Positions 8,535 to 21,168 of a stretch of 32,196 nt of DNA are shown piece after piece. The number at the start of each line of letters is the position of its first letter. The first letter of the stretch is position 1. The DNA comes from an uncultured Roseburia sp. (GTDB taxonomy: Bacteria; Bacillota; Clostridia; Lachnospirales; Lachnospiraceae), in NCBI GenBank assembly GCA_947628935.1, contig CANRBT010000006.1, positions 1 to 32,196 on the forward strand, written 5' to 3'. Below the pieces are notes generated by a model, which worked only from the letters and a program-made list of their open reading frames with translations, did no database searches and was not told the origin of the DNA. Both the position numbers and the translations under genes were made by a program.

Positions 8535-9302
8535 TTAAGAACGTTTGCCGAACAAACCATGTCGCTGCTCGGTCTTTTTCTCGTCCGCATCCTCCTTCCA
8601 CTTAAAGTATTCGGCGTCCAGATTGACCCTGATCTCCGGCGCTGCCGCCGTCACCTCAGTGATCTCCTCGGAAAATTCCTCCTCCGGCTGCTCTTCCTCA
8701 AGCGGAATGCCCGCTTTTTCAAAATACTCCGGATTGATCCTGATCTCCGGCTTGACCGCCGTAAATGCGGAAACCTCTTCCGCCTCTTTCTTTTGCTTCT
8801 CCTGCTCTTTTTTCATCTGCCTGTTGCGATCCTCGATCAACTTCAGGTACTTGTCGGTATCGCGCAGCTCCTCCAGACTGCTTTTCAGCTCGGACTGGTT
8901 ATGGTGCACGTTCTCCCGCTCCTGCTTCAGATCCGTACTCAGCTTTGCGAGCATATCGCCAAATGCGGTCTCCGCGTTCCGGATGATCTCCTGTACCCGA
9001 AGCAGCGCCTCATCCGTATAGAGTACCGCGCCGGCATAGACATCCTCCGCCGTGCGGTTTGCATCCTGCACGATCTCGTCCGTCCTTCTGCGCACCTCAC
9101 GCTCCGCCGCCGCGCGGCTCTGCTCGGTCAGCTCATGCTCCTCCATCATCTCGTATATACAGGTATTGAGACGCTGCAGCAGCTCCAGCATCTCACGTTT
9201 CCCTACAATGATCCGCCCCGTTGCCGCATCATACACCTCGCTCTGCGAAAGCAATATGTGAATATCCCGCAAAACCTGTTCCGTTCTATCCTGCGCACCC
9301 AT
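8535..9302 (-). CDS. Coiled-coil protein, DivIVA-like organisation, duplicated C-terminal motif
   Basis: A 255-residue soluble protein. Residues about 20-45 (YDAATGRIIVGKREMLELLQRL) resemble the short N-terminal module of DivIVA-like cell-division proteins. Residues about 55-175 form a long charged coiled coil with alanine-spaced repeats (EREVRRRTDEIVQDANRTAE). The C-terminal third is acidic and contains the same short motif twice: PEIRINPEYFEKA and PEIRVNLDAEYFKW, each after an A/T-rich stretch. The tail is basic (HGLFGKRS). There is no signal peptide or membrane helix. It lies 29 bases downstream of the membrane-anchored nucleotidase gene and shares its promoter and terminator. Function is unknown; a scaffold or cell-pole protein is the best guess. 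Confidence 0.8.
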   Translation of the reverse strand: MGAQDRTEQVLRDIHILLSQSEVYDAATGRIIVGKREMLELLQRLNTCIYEMMEEHELTEQSRAAAEREVRRRTDEIVQDANRTAEDVYAGAVLYTDEALLRVQEIIRNAETAFGDMLAKLSTDLKQERENVHHNQSELKSSLEELRDTDKYLKLIEDRNRQMKKEQEKQKKEAEEVSAFTAVKPEIRINPEYFEKAGIPLEEEQPEEEFSEEITEVTAAAPEIRVNLDAEYFKWKEDADEKKTEQRHGLFGKRS

Positions 9303-9331
9303 AACCCTCTCCTGCTGCCACTTCCTGTGAT

Positions 9332-11308
9332 CTACTCTTTTTTCATTCTATGCACATGCTTCCTTCTCATGCGCCTGATCAATTTTACCACGAATACCAC
9401 AAGGAGTACAACAACGATTATCAGAACCAGTGCCACCCCGACGATCATGGCGGTAAACCTGTTTGGATGGCTAAGGCGCGCCCCAAGGCTCGTATCTTCC
9501 TCCACGACCTTGCGTCCCTGCCACTCCCCGTAGCTTGCCGGCACATCCGCAACGCCGTCCCCGCTCACATCCGGGAAGGATTCCATGTAGCCTGCGATCG
9601 CCGCCCACGCCTTCATCTCTCTGCCGTCTTCGTACAGGATCGCATCCTCAAAGTCGGTGATCGGCGTCCCGTCCGCATATTTCGGCACGAGCGAAAGCAA
9701 TCCATAGGACATGTCCGTCACGGCGCCCAGCATCTGTCCGCTATAGAGATCCGCGACCACACGATAAAGCCTGTCATCCTCGATCTCAACACGACCGCCG
9801 TCCGCTCCCACAAGATAGACGTCCGTGACGCGGTTTAAGAACATCCGGTTCGGATTATAGCTAAAATGCATGCCGCTGATATACAGCCTCGCGGTCTTCA
9901 TCAGATCGGACACGGACGCGTCGATCTCCGCCGCGATCTTTAACTCTTCCCCCGTCAGGTACAGACTGATGAGCGGATATCCCGGCACGCCGTCCGCTCC
10001 GATACCGAGAGAAAAGGAATTAAAGACCTGTTCCGTCGTGATGTCTCCGGTCGTGTAGGTATCGCGCACCGTCCCGCTGGGAACGACCGCAAAATCTACC
10101 GGCACGCCGTCATAATCAGAGGAGTTCTCCACGGCATATTGATAGGCATCTGCAATGATGCTGCCAAGGTTGTGCTCCGTATGTACATTTTCCAGCTCGT
10201 CGAGCGTATCGAACGAGATCTCGTTATGCGCAAGCACCTGATCCGTGGTATATCCAAACTGAGACAGGTAGTTCGCATCGACCGATTTCATAAACCCGTC
10301 GATCTTCGCCTGGACTGCCGGATCCTCCGGTACAGACTCATCGATGGAGATCAGCTCGTACCGGGTCATCTCCCAGCGGCCGTTCTCCTTTTGCCGCATT
10401 GAGAGGGAACCGATGCGTTTTCCGTACTCGCCCGTAGAGACGATATAGGTGTCGCCATGCACGATCGGCTCCTCCAGATCCGTATGCGTATGCCCGCTGA
10501 TGATCAGATCCAGCTCCGGAACGCTCTTTGCCAGAATCTCATCCTCCGATTTGCTCTCATCCTCCCAGGTTCCGCTATGCGAAACGCAGGCGATCATGTC
10601 GACGTCCTCCTTCTCTTTGATCGCAGCAACGGTCTCCTTCACAGCTTCCACGGGATCACGGAAAAGCAGCTCGCAGGTCGGTGCGCATGCCAGCGCATCG
10701 ATCCCGAACACCCCGATGACGGCGACGTCCACATCGCCCTTCTCCAACACCACATAATCCTTTACGCCATATGCGTCAAATCCATCGGCGATGAGGCGCT
10801 GTCCTTCGCTGAGTCCCTCCGCCTCCATCGCCTCCCAGTCCACATTGCAGACAACAAGTTCCGGCAACGCATCGCCGCTCGCCGCGGCACTTTTAAGCAT
10901 ATTTGACAGTCCCTTTGAGCGATAATCAAATTCGTGGTTGCCTAACGTCGTCACCTCCGTACCGATTGCGCCAAGCATGCGAAGCTCCGCCGCTTCCTCC
11001 TCAAACACGGTCTGCACCAGCGTTCCCATGGAAAAATCTCCGCCGTCCAGGATCAGCGTGTCCGGATTTTTTTCCCGCTGCCCATCCATCACAGTCTTAA
11101 TCCGTGCAAACCCCCCCGCCAGCCGTTCCTCGCCATCCACGACAGTCGAAAAGCTGTCGAGATGGGAGTGGGTGTCATGCGTAAACAGTACATCCAGTTC
11201 CTTGGCTGCAGCTTCTGTCTGCGTCTCTGCACACAGCGTTACCTGCCCTATCATGGAAATTCCCAACCATGCTGCCAGCGCTCCTGACAGGAGCCGTTTC
11301 CCATACAT
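9332..11308 (-). CDS. Surface 5'-nucleotidase / bifunctional metallophosphatase (UshA-like)
   Basis: About 658 residues. The N-terminal signal peptide (KRLLSGALAAWLGISMIGQVTLCA) is followed by a calcineurin-type metallophosphatase domain. Its metal motifs are THDTHSH, LDGGDFSMG, TLGNHEFDY (about 122-130), CVSHSG and SGHTHTD. The C-terminal 5'-nucleotidase domain runs roughly from 350 to 560 and includes SFDTLDELENVHTEHNLG. A membrane helix at about 620-642 and a basic tail (RRMRRKHVHRMKKE) anchor it to the cytoplasmic membrane, as in a sortase-free surface enzyme. It probably hydrolyses extracellular nucleotides for nucleoside uptake (family knowledge). Two adjacent ATGs exist; 11308 is better spaced from GGGGAGG than 11311. 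The start of an operon with the coiled-coil gene. Confidence 0.93.
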   Translation of the reverse strand: MYGKRLLSGALAAWLGISMIGQVTLCAETQTEAAAKELDVLFTHDTHSHLDSFSTVVDGEERLAGGFARIKTVMDGQREKNPDTLILDGGDFSMGTLVQTVFEEEAAELRMLGAIGTEVTTLGNHEFDYRSKGLSNMLKSAAASGDALPELVVCNVDWEAMEAEGLSEGQRLIADGFDAYGVKDYVVLEKGDVDVAVIGVFGIDALACAPTCELLFRDPVEAVKETVAAIKEKEDVDMIACVSHSGTWEDESKSEDEILAKSVPELDLIISGHTHTDLEEPIVHGDTYIVSTGEYGKRIGSLSMRQKENGRWEMTRYELISIDESVPEDPAVQAKIDGFMKSVDANYLSQFGYTTDQVLAHNEISFDTLDELENVHTEHNLGSIIADAYQYAVENSSDYDGVPVDFAVVPSGTVRDTYTTGDITTEQVFNSFSLGIGADGVPGYPLISLYLTGEELKIAAEIDASVSDLMKTARLYISGMHFSYNPNRMFLNRVTDVYLVGADGGRVEIEDDRLYRVVADLYSGQMLGAVTDMSYGLLSLVPKYADGTPITDFEDAILYEDGREMKAWAAIAGYMESFPDVSGDGVADVPASYGEWQGRKVVEEDTSLGARLSHPNRFTAMIVGVALVLIIVVVLLVVFVVKLIRRMRRKHVHRMKKE

Positions 11309-11390
11309 CATTTTCCTCCCCCTTCTCTTTTGTCCCCTCTCATGTTACACGAACGATGCCTTCTTTTCCCAAAAGCACAGATACAAATTT

Positions 11391-11419
11391 ATTTTACCGG
11401 ATTTTCGCAGATCTGTAAA
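11391..11419 (-). promoter_or_regulatory. Promoter of the nucleotidase / coiled-coil operon
   Basis: Minus strand TTTACA, 17-base spacer, TAAAAT, about 80 bases upstream of the nucleotidase start. Confidence 0.65.
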
Positions 11420-11420
11420 C

Positions 11421-11437
11421 ACGGAAGCGCCTTCCGT
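11421..11437 (-). terminator. Inverted repeat after the amidohydrolase gene (weak terminator)
   Basis: ACGGAAG-CGC-CTTCCGT is a perfect 7-bp inverted repeat 4 bases past the amidohydrolase stop codon. Only a short T-containing tail (GTTTAC) follows, and it overlaps the start of the next promoter, so termination may be incomplete. Confidence 0.45.
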
Positions 11438-11441
11438 CCTC

Positions 11442-12623
11442 CTATCCCGCCCGATATACGATATTTCCGTCTATTATTGTAAATAAAATCCGCGAATCAA
11501 CCGCATACGGTGTTCCTTTTACAAGCACAAGATCCGCATCCTTTCCCTCCTCGATGCTGCCGACCCTGTCCTCGGCGCCGATATGCCGCGCGGCGTTGAT
11601 CGTGATCGCCTGAAGCGCGTCGAACTCCTTCATTCCGCAATAGATCGCACGTCCCGCGCAGAGCGCAAGGTAGCGCTCCTCGATCACAGGGGAGTCCGTG
11701 ATAATAGATACCTGACACCCTGCTTCCGCCAGAATGCCCGGTGTCGAAAATCCCTTATTTTTCAGCTCATACTTTGTCGCATGCCCAAAAGAGGGTCCTA
11801 CTGCAACCGGATACCCCTCCTTTGCCAGATCCGCGGCAATTAATGCGCCGTCTGTCGTATGGTCAAGTCTCAGATCCAGGTGAAATTCCTTTGCGATACG
11901 GATCGCGGTAAAGATATCGTCCGCCCGATGCACATGCGCTTTCAGCGGAAGTGTTCCGCGAACGACCGGAAGCAGCGCCTCCAGCTTGGCGTCATAGGCG
12001 GGCAGTTTGGCGTAATCCGTATGTTCGGGATATCCTGCCGCTTTCTGTTTTTCTCCGTAGATCATGGCCTGGTGCAGCATCTCCCGCAGCTTCGCCGCCA
12101 CAGACATCCGGGAGTAGACCCCCTTGTCTTTATAGCAGGTCTTTGGGTTCTCGCCAAAGGCAATCTTCATCGCAGACTTCTCTTTTACGATCATATCATC
12201 CACGCGTGTGCCGTAGGTCTTCACCACGCAGAAGGTCCCGCCAATGATATTGGAACTCCCGGGTCCTGTCGAGACACAGGTCACGCCGCCTTCGCGCGCC
12301 ATACGAAAGGTCTCATCCTGTGGATTGATGGCATCGACCGCCGAGAGCTGCGGAGTCACCGGATCGCCGAGCTCATTGAAATCCTCCCCCGCAAAGCCGA
12401 CGGCATACCCATCCAGCCCAAGGTGGCAATGTGCATCCACAAAGCCCGGATACACATCCAGCCCTGTTGCATCGATCACCTTTGCCTCATTGATGATCTT
12501 ACCTTCCAGAACCGGCGCGATCTTTTTGATTTTTCCGTCCTCGGCCAGTATATCCGCCACGAATGGTTCCTCCTCAATGGCATTGTGTATGGTCCCTTGT
12601 TTGATCAGCAGATACCGTTCCAT
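11442..12623 (-). CDS. Metal-dependent amidohydrolase (imidazolonepropionase-like)
   Basis: A 393-residue enzyme of the amidohydrolase superfamily. It has the N-terminal beta-sandwich with GLDVYPGFVDAHCHLG (His65, His67), then LKAHVHRADD, LRLDHTTDG and the aspartate segment SIITDSPVI. The C-terminal signature NAARHIGAEDRVGSIEEGKDADLV is typical. The substrate is unknown; cyclic amides or related C-N bonds are hydrolysed by the family. The track ORF begins at 12740, but its first 39 codons include the terminator of the ATP synthase operon. The ATG at 12623 (MERYLLIKQG) is the natural family N terminus, with GGAAAGGG upstream. It is transcribed separately after the atp operon. Confidence 0.88.
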   Translation of the reverse strand: MERYLLIKQGTIHNAIEEEPFVADILAEDGKIKKIAPVLEGKIINEAKVIDATGLDVYPGFVDAHCHLGLDGYAVGFAGEDFNELGDPVTPQLSAVDAINPQDETFRMAREGGVTCVSTGPGSSNIIGGTFCVVKTYGTRVDDMIVKEKSAMKIAFGENPKTCYKDKGVYSRMSVAAKLREMLHQAMIYGEKQKAAGYPEHTDYAKLPAYDAKLEALLPVVRGTLPLKAHVHRADDIFTAIRIAKEFHLDLRLDHTTDGALIAADLAKEGYPVAVGPSFGHATKYELKNKGFSTPGILAEAGCQVSIITDSPVIEERYLALCAGRAIYCGMKEFDALQAITINAARHIGAEDRVGSIEEGKDADLVLVKGTPYAVDSRILFTIIDGNIVYRAG

Positions 12624-12712
12624 CTCTTTTTGCCCTTTCCAAATTGATCTTCTGATAGCCTTTCCGTTTTCCAACCGTACTATACAACAAAGGCTGCCGT
12701 CCAAAAAAGATG

Positions 12713-12746
12713 TAAAAATCCCTGTGAAAAAAATTCTCACAGGGAT
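12713..12746 (-). terminator. Rho-independent terminator of the ATP synthase operon
   Basis: Minus strand ATCCCTGTGA pairs perfectly with TCACAGGGAT and is followed by TTTTTA. It begins six bases after the atpC stop codon. Confidence 0.92.
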
Positions 12747-12751
12747 CTTTG

Positions 12752-13162
12752 TTATTTTGCAATGTCGAGCCGCACCAACGCTTTGCGCAGTGCAAATTCG
12801 GCACGCTTAATGTCAATTGACTCCGCCTTGCTTGCAAGCCGTTCCTCCGCACGTCGCTTTGCCTGTTCTGCCCGGCTCTTATCAATTTCGTCCGGCCACT
12901 CTGCGATCTCTGCGAGAAGTGTTACCTTTTCCGGCAGAATCTCCGCAAAACCGGAATGGACTGCCGCGACGACATCCTCCTCCCCGTCGTTGTGGATCCG
13001 AACGATTCCGGGGGCGAGCACAGTCGTGAGCGGGATGTGTCTCTTGTAAACCCCCAGCTCTCCGGCAGCCGTATTAAATTCGATCATCGTCGCTTCTCCA
13101 GTGTGGAACACACGGTCTGGCGTGATGATCTCCACCTGAAAAACCTTGCTATCCTCTGCCAT
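12752..13162 (-). CDS. atpC: F1Fo ATP synthase subunit epsilon
   Basis: A 136-residue protein with the N-terminal beta-sandwich (FQVEIITPDRVFHTGEATMIEF, TAAGELGVYKRHIPLTTVL) and a C-terminal helical hairpin with the RAEERLASK-type sequence. It belongs to the F1 rotor stalk, binds gamma and can inhibit ATP hydrolysis through its C-terminal helices. The length is normal. It is the last gene of the atp operon, 33 bases after atpD, with the operon terminator directly behind it. No DELSD-like ATP-binding motif was examined in detail. Confidence 0.96.
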   Translation of the reverse strand: MAEDSKVFQVEIITPDRVFHTGEATMIEFNTAAGELGVYKRHIPLTTVLAPGIVRIHNDGEEDVVAAVHSGFAEILPEKVTLLAEIAEWPDEIDKSRAEQAKRRAEERLASKAESIDIKRAEFALRKALVRLDIAK

Positions 13163-13195
13163 GACTATCCTCCATACTGCTCATTGTCACGCAAA

Positions 13196-15486
<2,291 letters not shown>

Positions 15487-15513
15487 AATCGAAACACCGC
15501 CTTTCTGCCTGTC

Positions 15514-17572
<2,059 letters not shown>

Positions 17573-17585
<13 letters not shown>

Positions 17586-18097
17586 GTCGAATCACCCATT
17601 TCTTTTAACGTCTCTTCCACCAGCGCATCCTGTACCGTTGCGTTGATGTTCGCCGCGACGACCTTTGCCGCCATCATGGACGCAACCGTGATCATTTCCT
17701 GCTTTACCTCATCCATCACACGCTTCTTGGAAAGCTCTGCCTCCTCGTTCGCTCGCTGGATGATACGTGCCGCCTCCTCCTTGGCATCCCCCTCAATGCG
17801 CGCAGCATTCTTCTGCGCCTTCTGGCGGGCTTCCGCGAGGATCTGCTCTGCCTCCTTGTCGATGTCCTTAAGCTTTGCCTCGTATTCTGCCTTGAGTGCA
17901 GCCGCATCCTTCTTGTCGCTCTCCGCCGCCTCAATGTCTCCGGCGATCCTCTGCCGTCTGTCCTCGAGCATCTTCCGCACAGGATTAAAGAGCAGCTTTG
18001 ACATGATCAAAAACAGGAAGAACACTGCCATTGCCATCAGCGCTGTGTCATGCAGAAGCTGAGCGTCAAGATTGAAAAGTCTTGTCATCTCCTCCAA
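17573..18097 (-). CDS. atpF: F1Fo ATP synthase subunit b
   Basis: A 174-residue peripheral-stalk subunit with one N-terminal membrane helix (about residues 17-38, LMAMAVFFLFLIMSKLLFNP). A long charged coiled coil follows (EDRRQRIAGDIEAAESDKKD onward), with MAAKVVAANINATVQDALVEE at the delta-binding end. The motif RKMLEDRRQRI is characteristic of b subunits. There is a single b gene, with no b' paralogue. It lies 46 bases after atpE. Confidence 0.96.
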
Positions 18098-18143
18098 GGT
18101 CTGGCCTCCTTTCCGTATTATTTTTCATCAAACCGCGTCCCTC

Positions 18144-18410
<267 letters not shown>

Positions 18411-18470
18411 CTAAAAAATAAAATTTTTCTGAGACAGCGCCCAGGCAGTTATCCCGGACAGATGTCCCGA

Positions 18471-19208
18471 CTACTCCGTCTCATAGTTCTGACTAATGTA
18501 TGTCATGGTCAACATACAGAACACATACGTCTGGATCGCTCCGGAGAACAGATCAAAGTACGCGTGGAGAGCTCCCGGCCAAAAATAGGCAAATTTGCTC
18601 AGCAGCCCATACACCAGCGCCATCATGACCGTCCCGGAAAGCACGTTTGCAAACAGACGCAGGGAAAGCGATACCGGAACCGCGATCTCACTGATCAGGT
18701 TGATCGGGAACCAGATTGGCAGCCACGGCGGAAGCGGCGAGCACATGTCTGTCCAAATCTGTTTCATCGGCAGATTCTTGAACTGCGTGATATGGATCAG
18801 ACAGAATGTGATCAGTCCCAGCGCGAACGTTGTACCGTAATCCGCTGTCGGCGGTCTTAAGCCGAACAGACCGGATATATTGCTGAGCAGGATGAACACA
18901 AAGATCGTGCTGATGTAATTGACGAACTTCGGCGCTGCAATCTTTCCCATCGTCCCGTACACAACGCCGTCAAGCTTCTCGACCATGAGCTCGATCACGT
19001 TCTGAAACCCCTCCGGTATCTCCTTGGCATGCTTCATCGCGCGGTTCGCGGCGATCGCCAGGGCGATCATCAAAAGCATGACGATGAGAATACAGACATG
19101 CGAGGTAGTGATCCAGACCGTCTGTCCAAAGAGCTTGTAGGATATGATCCCGTGTATCATAAAATCAATATTGTCGGCGCCGGCTGACATCAAAATAGCA
19201 TTGTTCAC
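18471..19208 (-). CDS. atpB: F1Fo ATP synthase subunit a
   Basis: A 245-residue polytopic membrane subunit forming the ion half-channels. The essential arginine is Arg184 in VSLSLRLFANVLSG. Other family segments are EGFQNVIELMVEKL, KFVNYISTIFVFILLSNISGLFGLRPPT and a C-terminal helix with GAIQTYVFCMLTMTYI. About five to six hydrophobic helices are visible. In the 75-base gap upstream a small hairpin (CCTTCT-TAAG-AGAAGG) lies between atpI and atpB and could influence relative expression; a good AAGGAGGTGA-like ribosome site precedes the ATG. Confidence 0.97.
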   Translation of the reverse strand: MNNAILMSAGADNIDFMIHGIISYKLFGQTVWITTSHVCILIVMLLMIALAIAANRAMKHAKEIPEGFQNVIELMVEKLDGVVYGTMGKIAAPKFVNYISTIFVFILLSNISGLFGLRPPTADYGTTFALGLITFCLIHITQFKNLPMKQIWTDMCSPLPPWLPIWFPINLISEIAVPVSLSLRLFANVLSGTVMMALVYGLLSKFAYFWPGALHAYFDLFSGAIQTYVFCMLTMTYISQNYETE

Positions 19209-19283
19209 AATTTCACCTCCTTCACAATAGATTCTTTTCCTTCTTAAGAGAAGGCGCGACCCCCTGCCCTTGCAGCATGGCCG

Positions 19284-19703
19284 TCAGTGACGCGACCTCC
19301 AATGAGAAATAACTTTATGTGCAAAGGGCTGCAGATATGCGGATACCTTCAACCCCAGAACACCGATAAAAGCAACGATGGGATTGCCCAGCTCCCATCT
19401 CATCATAACAAAAAAAACAATGACTACGACCAGATACCGCAGCACGGACTTTGCCACGATCCGTCTCTGTGCGCCGGACATCCCATAGACATCCACGGCA
19501 TCCTGCAGTATCATCGCCATATGGATCGCCATCCCAATCGCAACGGCAAGCCCGATGGCAAGCCCTGTCGTATAGCGGAGCCTGTCCTCCGCAAACCAGA
19601 CCCCGATGAGCTCCACAGCCGCCCCATACACCAGAATTCCCAGAACCAGCCCGGGCAATGCGCTATTTAGTCTTCTCAGCATGATCTTTGTCCGACTCAC
19701 CAT
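19284..19703 (-). CDS. atpI: ATP synthase subunit I
   Basis: About 139 residues with four hydrophobic segments: ALPGLVLGILVYGAAVEL, GLAIGLAVAIGMAIHMAMIL, LRYLVVVIVFFVMM and GNPIVAFIGVLGLKVSAYLQP. This fits the AtpI family, which assists c-ring assembly and is usually the first or second gene of atp operons. The track ORF starts at 19850, but its first 49 codons overlap atpZ and have no membrane character. Candidate starts are ATG 19703 (used here, 41-base overlap with atpZ) and ATG 19682. Neither has a clear ribosome site, so translation may be coupled to atpZ. Confidence 0.85.
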   Translation of the reverse strand: MVSRTKIMLRRLNSALPGLVLGILVYGAAVELIGVWFAEDRLRYTTGLAIGLAVAIGMAIHMAMILQDAVDVYGMSGAQRRIVAKSVLRYLVVVIVFFVMMRWELGNPIVAFIGVLGLKVSAYLQPFAHKVISHWRSRH

Positions 19704-19914
19704 CCTGTCCGTATATCTTCTTTGCCATCTTAAAAATATTGGTAAATCCCGCCAGCGCGCCCACGATAAACAGCGGCACTGCGACCACGGGAATGTCATA
19801 GCGCTCTCCGAGCCATACCCCAAACATCGTGCACATAAAAATGGGCACAATCATATTGAGCCCGAACTGCAGGATCAGAGTCAGGGATTGAACTATTTTG
19901 CGTTTGTCCTTCAT
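19663..19914 (-). CDS. atpZ: AtpZ / AtpI-family small membrane protein
   Basis: An 83-residue protein with two membrane helices (LILQFGLNMIVPIFMCTMFG and VVAVPLFIVGALAGFTNIF) and the GxWLGERYDIP loop between them, followed by a charged tail. This matches the AtpZ group encoded at the head of many Firmicutes atp operons. In alkaliphilic Bacillus, AtpZ with AtpI has been linked to Mg2+ transport (established there, not shown here). The track start at 19935 overlaps the ribosome site GGGGAGG; the ATG at 19914, seven bases after it, is preferred. First gene of the operon. Confidence 0.88.
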   Translation of the reverse strand: MKDKRKIVQSLTLILQFGLNMIVPIFMCTMFGVWLGERYDIPVVAVPLFIVGALAGFTNIFKMAKKIYGQDGESDKDHAEKTK

Positions 19915-19957
19915 ATCCCGTCCTCCCCTGCCCATACTGCTGATTGCTTACTTGTAC

Positions 19958-19985
19958 ATTATACCATTTTTCCCATTTTTGTCCA
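19958..19985 (-). promoter_or_regulatory. Promoter of the ATP synthase operon
   Basis: Minus strand TGGACA, 16-base spacer, TATAAT, about 44 bases before the atpZ ATG. A short ATGCA/TGCAT hairpin without a T tract separates it from the dCMP deaminase stop, so readthrough from the upstream operon may also contribute. Confidence 0.7.
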
Positions 19986-20015
19986 TGAAGTAATGCATTT
20001 TTTTGTGCATTTCTT

Positions 20016-20501
20016 CTATAGGGAGATATGCACCTCCCGGTTGGTGTGCTCATACCTCCGCAGCTCCACGCCTGCCGCGTGCAGCATCCGCTTGGACGCA
20101 ATGACAGCCGCCGTGCCGTCGTATTTATCACTGTCGTACACGATACATCGGATCCCCGACTGAATGATCGCCTTCGCACACTCGTTGCAGGGGAACAGCG
20201 TCACATACAGCGTCGCCCCCTCCAGGCTTCCTCCCCGGTAGTTTAAGATCGCGTTCAGCTCGCTGTGCGTCGTGTAAAAGTATTTGCTCTCGAGCGGCTC
20301 TCCCTCGCGTGCCCACGGGAACTCGTCATCCGAGCAGCCGATCGGAAACCCGTTGTAGCCCATCGACAGGATCTTGTGGTCCTGGCTGACGATACATGCG
20401 CCGACCTGCGTATTGGGATCCTTGGAACGCATACCGGAAAGCTTTGCCACTCCCATAAAATATTCGTCCCAGCTGATATAATCCGTTCTTTTCCCGGTCA
20501 T
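20016..20501 (-). CDS. Deoxycytidylate (dCMP) deaminase family protein
   Basis: A 161-residue zinc deaminase. The zinc and catalytic motifs are THSELNAIL (His79, Glu81) and FPCNECAK (Cys105, Cys108). SKDPNTQVGACIV and GYNGFPIGCSDDEFPW are typical of dCMP deaminases and the related ComEB group. It would convert dCMP to dUMP for thymidylate synthesis (family role). The usual HAE triad is HSE here, which is tolerated in the family. The track start at 20627 extends into the end of upp. The ATG at 20501, next to GGGAGGGG, is chosen. It is last in the sua5-upp operon, directly upstream of atp. Confidence 0.9.
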   Translation of the reverse strand: MTGKRTDYISWDEYFMGVAKLSGMRSKDPNTQVGACIVSQDHKILSMGYNGFPIGCSDDEFPWAREGEPLESKYFYTTHSELNAILNYRGGSLEGATLYVTLFPCNECAKAIIQSGIRCIVYDSDKYDGTAAVIASKRMLHAAGVELRRYEHTNREVHISL

Positions 20502-20523
20502 GTCCCCTCCCTGTGCCACACAC

Positions 20524-21153
20524 TCACTTTGTACCAAAAATGCGGTCCCCCGCATCGCCCAATCCGGGCACGATATAACCGTGCTCATTGAGGTGGTCGT
20601 CCAGCGCCCCAATATAGATATCCACATCCGAATGTGCTTCCTGCATCTTTTTTACGCCCTCAGGTGCCGCGATGATGCACATGAAGCGGATATTTTTTAC
20701 ACCTCTGTCCTTCAATATCCGGATCGCTGCCGCGGAGGAACCTCCTGTTGCGAGCATCGGATCGACGACAAACACCTCGCGGTTCGCACAGTCGTCCGGC
20801 AGCTTGCAGTAGTACTCGACAGGCTGAAGCGTCTTCGGATCCCGATAAAGCCCGATATGACCGACCTTGGCGGCAGGGATCATCGACAGCATTCCGTCTA
20901 CCATGCCAAGACCCGCCCGCAAGATCGGGATCACAGCCAGCTTTTTGCCGTACAGCTCTTTTGCCGTCGTCCTGCAGATCGGCGTAGTAATCTCCACATC
21001 AACCAGCTTCAGATCTCTCGTCGCCTCATAGCACATCAGCATGGCGATCTCCCCGATCAGCGACCGGAAATCCTTTGCCCCTGTCTCCTCCCTGCGGATG
21101 ATCCCTATCTTGTGCTGTATCAGAGGATGATCCATAACCACTACTTTTGACAT
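20524..21153 (-). CDS. upp: Uracil phosphoribosyltransferase
   Basis: A 209-residue salvage enzyme making UMP from uracil and PRPP. The PRPP-binding loop is [17 protein letters not shown], the N-terminal segment [19 protein letters not shown] is the family start, and [16 protein letters not shown] at the C terminus is the uracil-binding signature. The length is normal. It lies 22 bases upstream of the deaminase gene and 15 downstream of the phosphatase-like gene. The upp-atp neighbourhood is conserved in many Firmicutes. Confidence 0.98.
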   Translation of the reverse strand: MSKVVVMDHPLIQHKIGIIRREETGAKDFRSLIGEIAMLMCYEATRDLKLVDVEITTPICRTTAKELYGKKLAVIPILRAGLGMVDGMLSMIPAAKVGHIGLYRDPKTLQPVEYYCKLPDDCANREVFVVDPMLATGGSSAAAIRILKDRGVKNIRFMCIIAAPEGVKKMQEAHSDVDIYIGALDDHLNEHGYIVPGLGDAGDRIFGTK

Positions 21154-21168
21154 TTTTCATGATCCTCT

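Noticed and set aside
8862-9270. Alanine- and glutamate-rich repeats in the coiled-coil gene as a possible DNA repeat or CRISPR-like array
   Set aside because: The periodicity is at the protein heptad level; there are no identical DNA repeats with spacers.
8559-9533. Plus-strand ORF of 324 codons
   Set aside because: It runs antisense across the coiled-coil gene and into the nucleotidase gene, ignoring gene boundaries, and has low-complexity Leu/Arg content. No ribosome site was seen.
11859-12647. Plus-strand ORF of 262 codons
   Set aside because: Shadow of the amidohydrolase gene in the opposite frame.
12624-12740. N-terminal extension of the amidohydrolase in the ORF track
   Set aside because: It includes half of the atp operon terminator and does not resemble amidohydrolase N termini.
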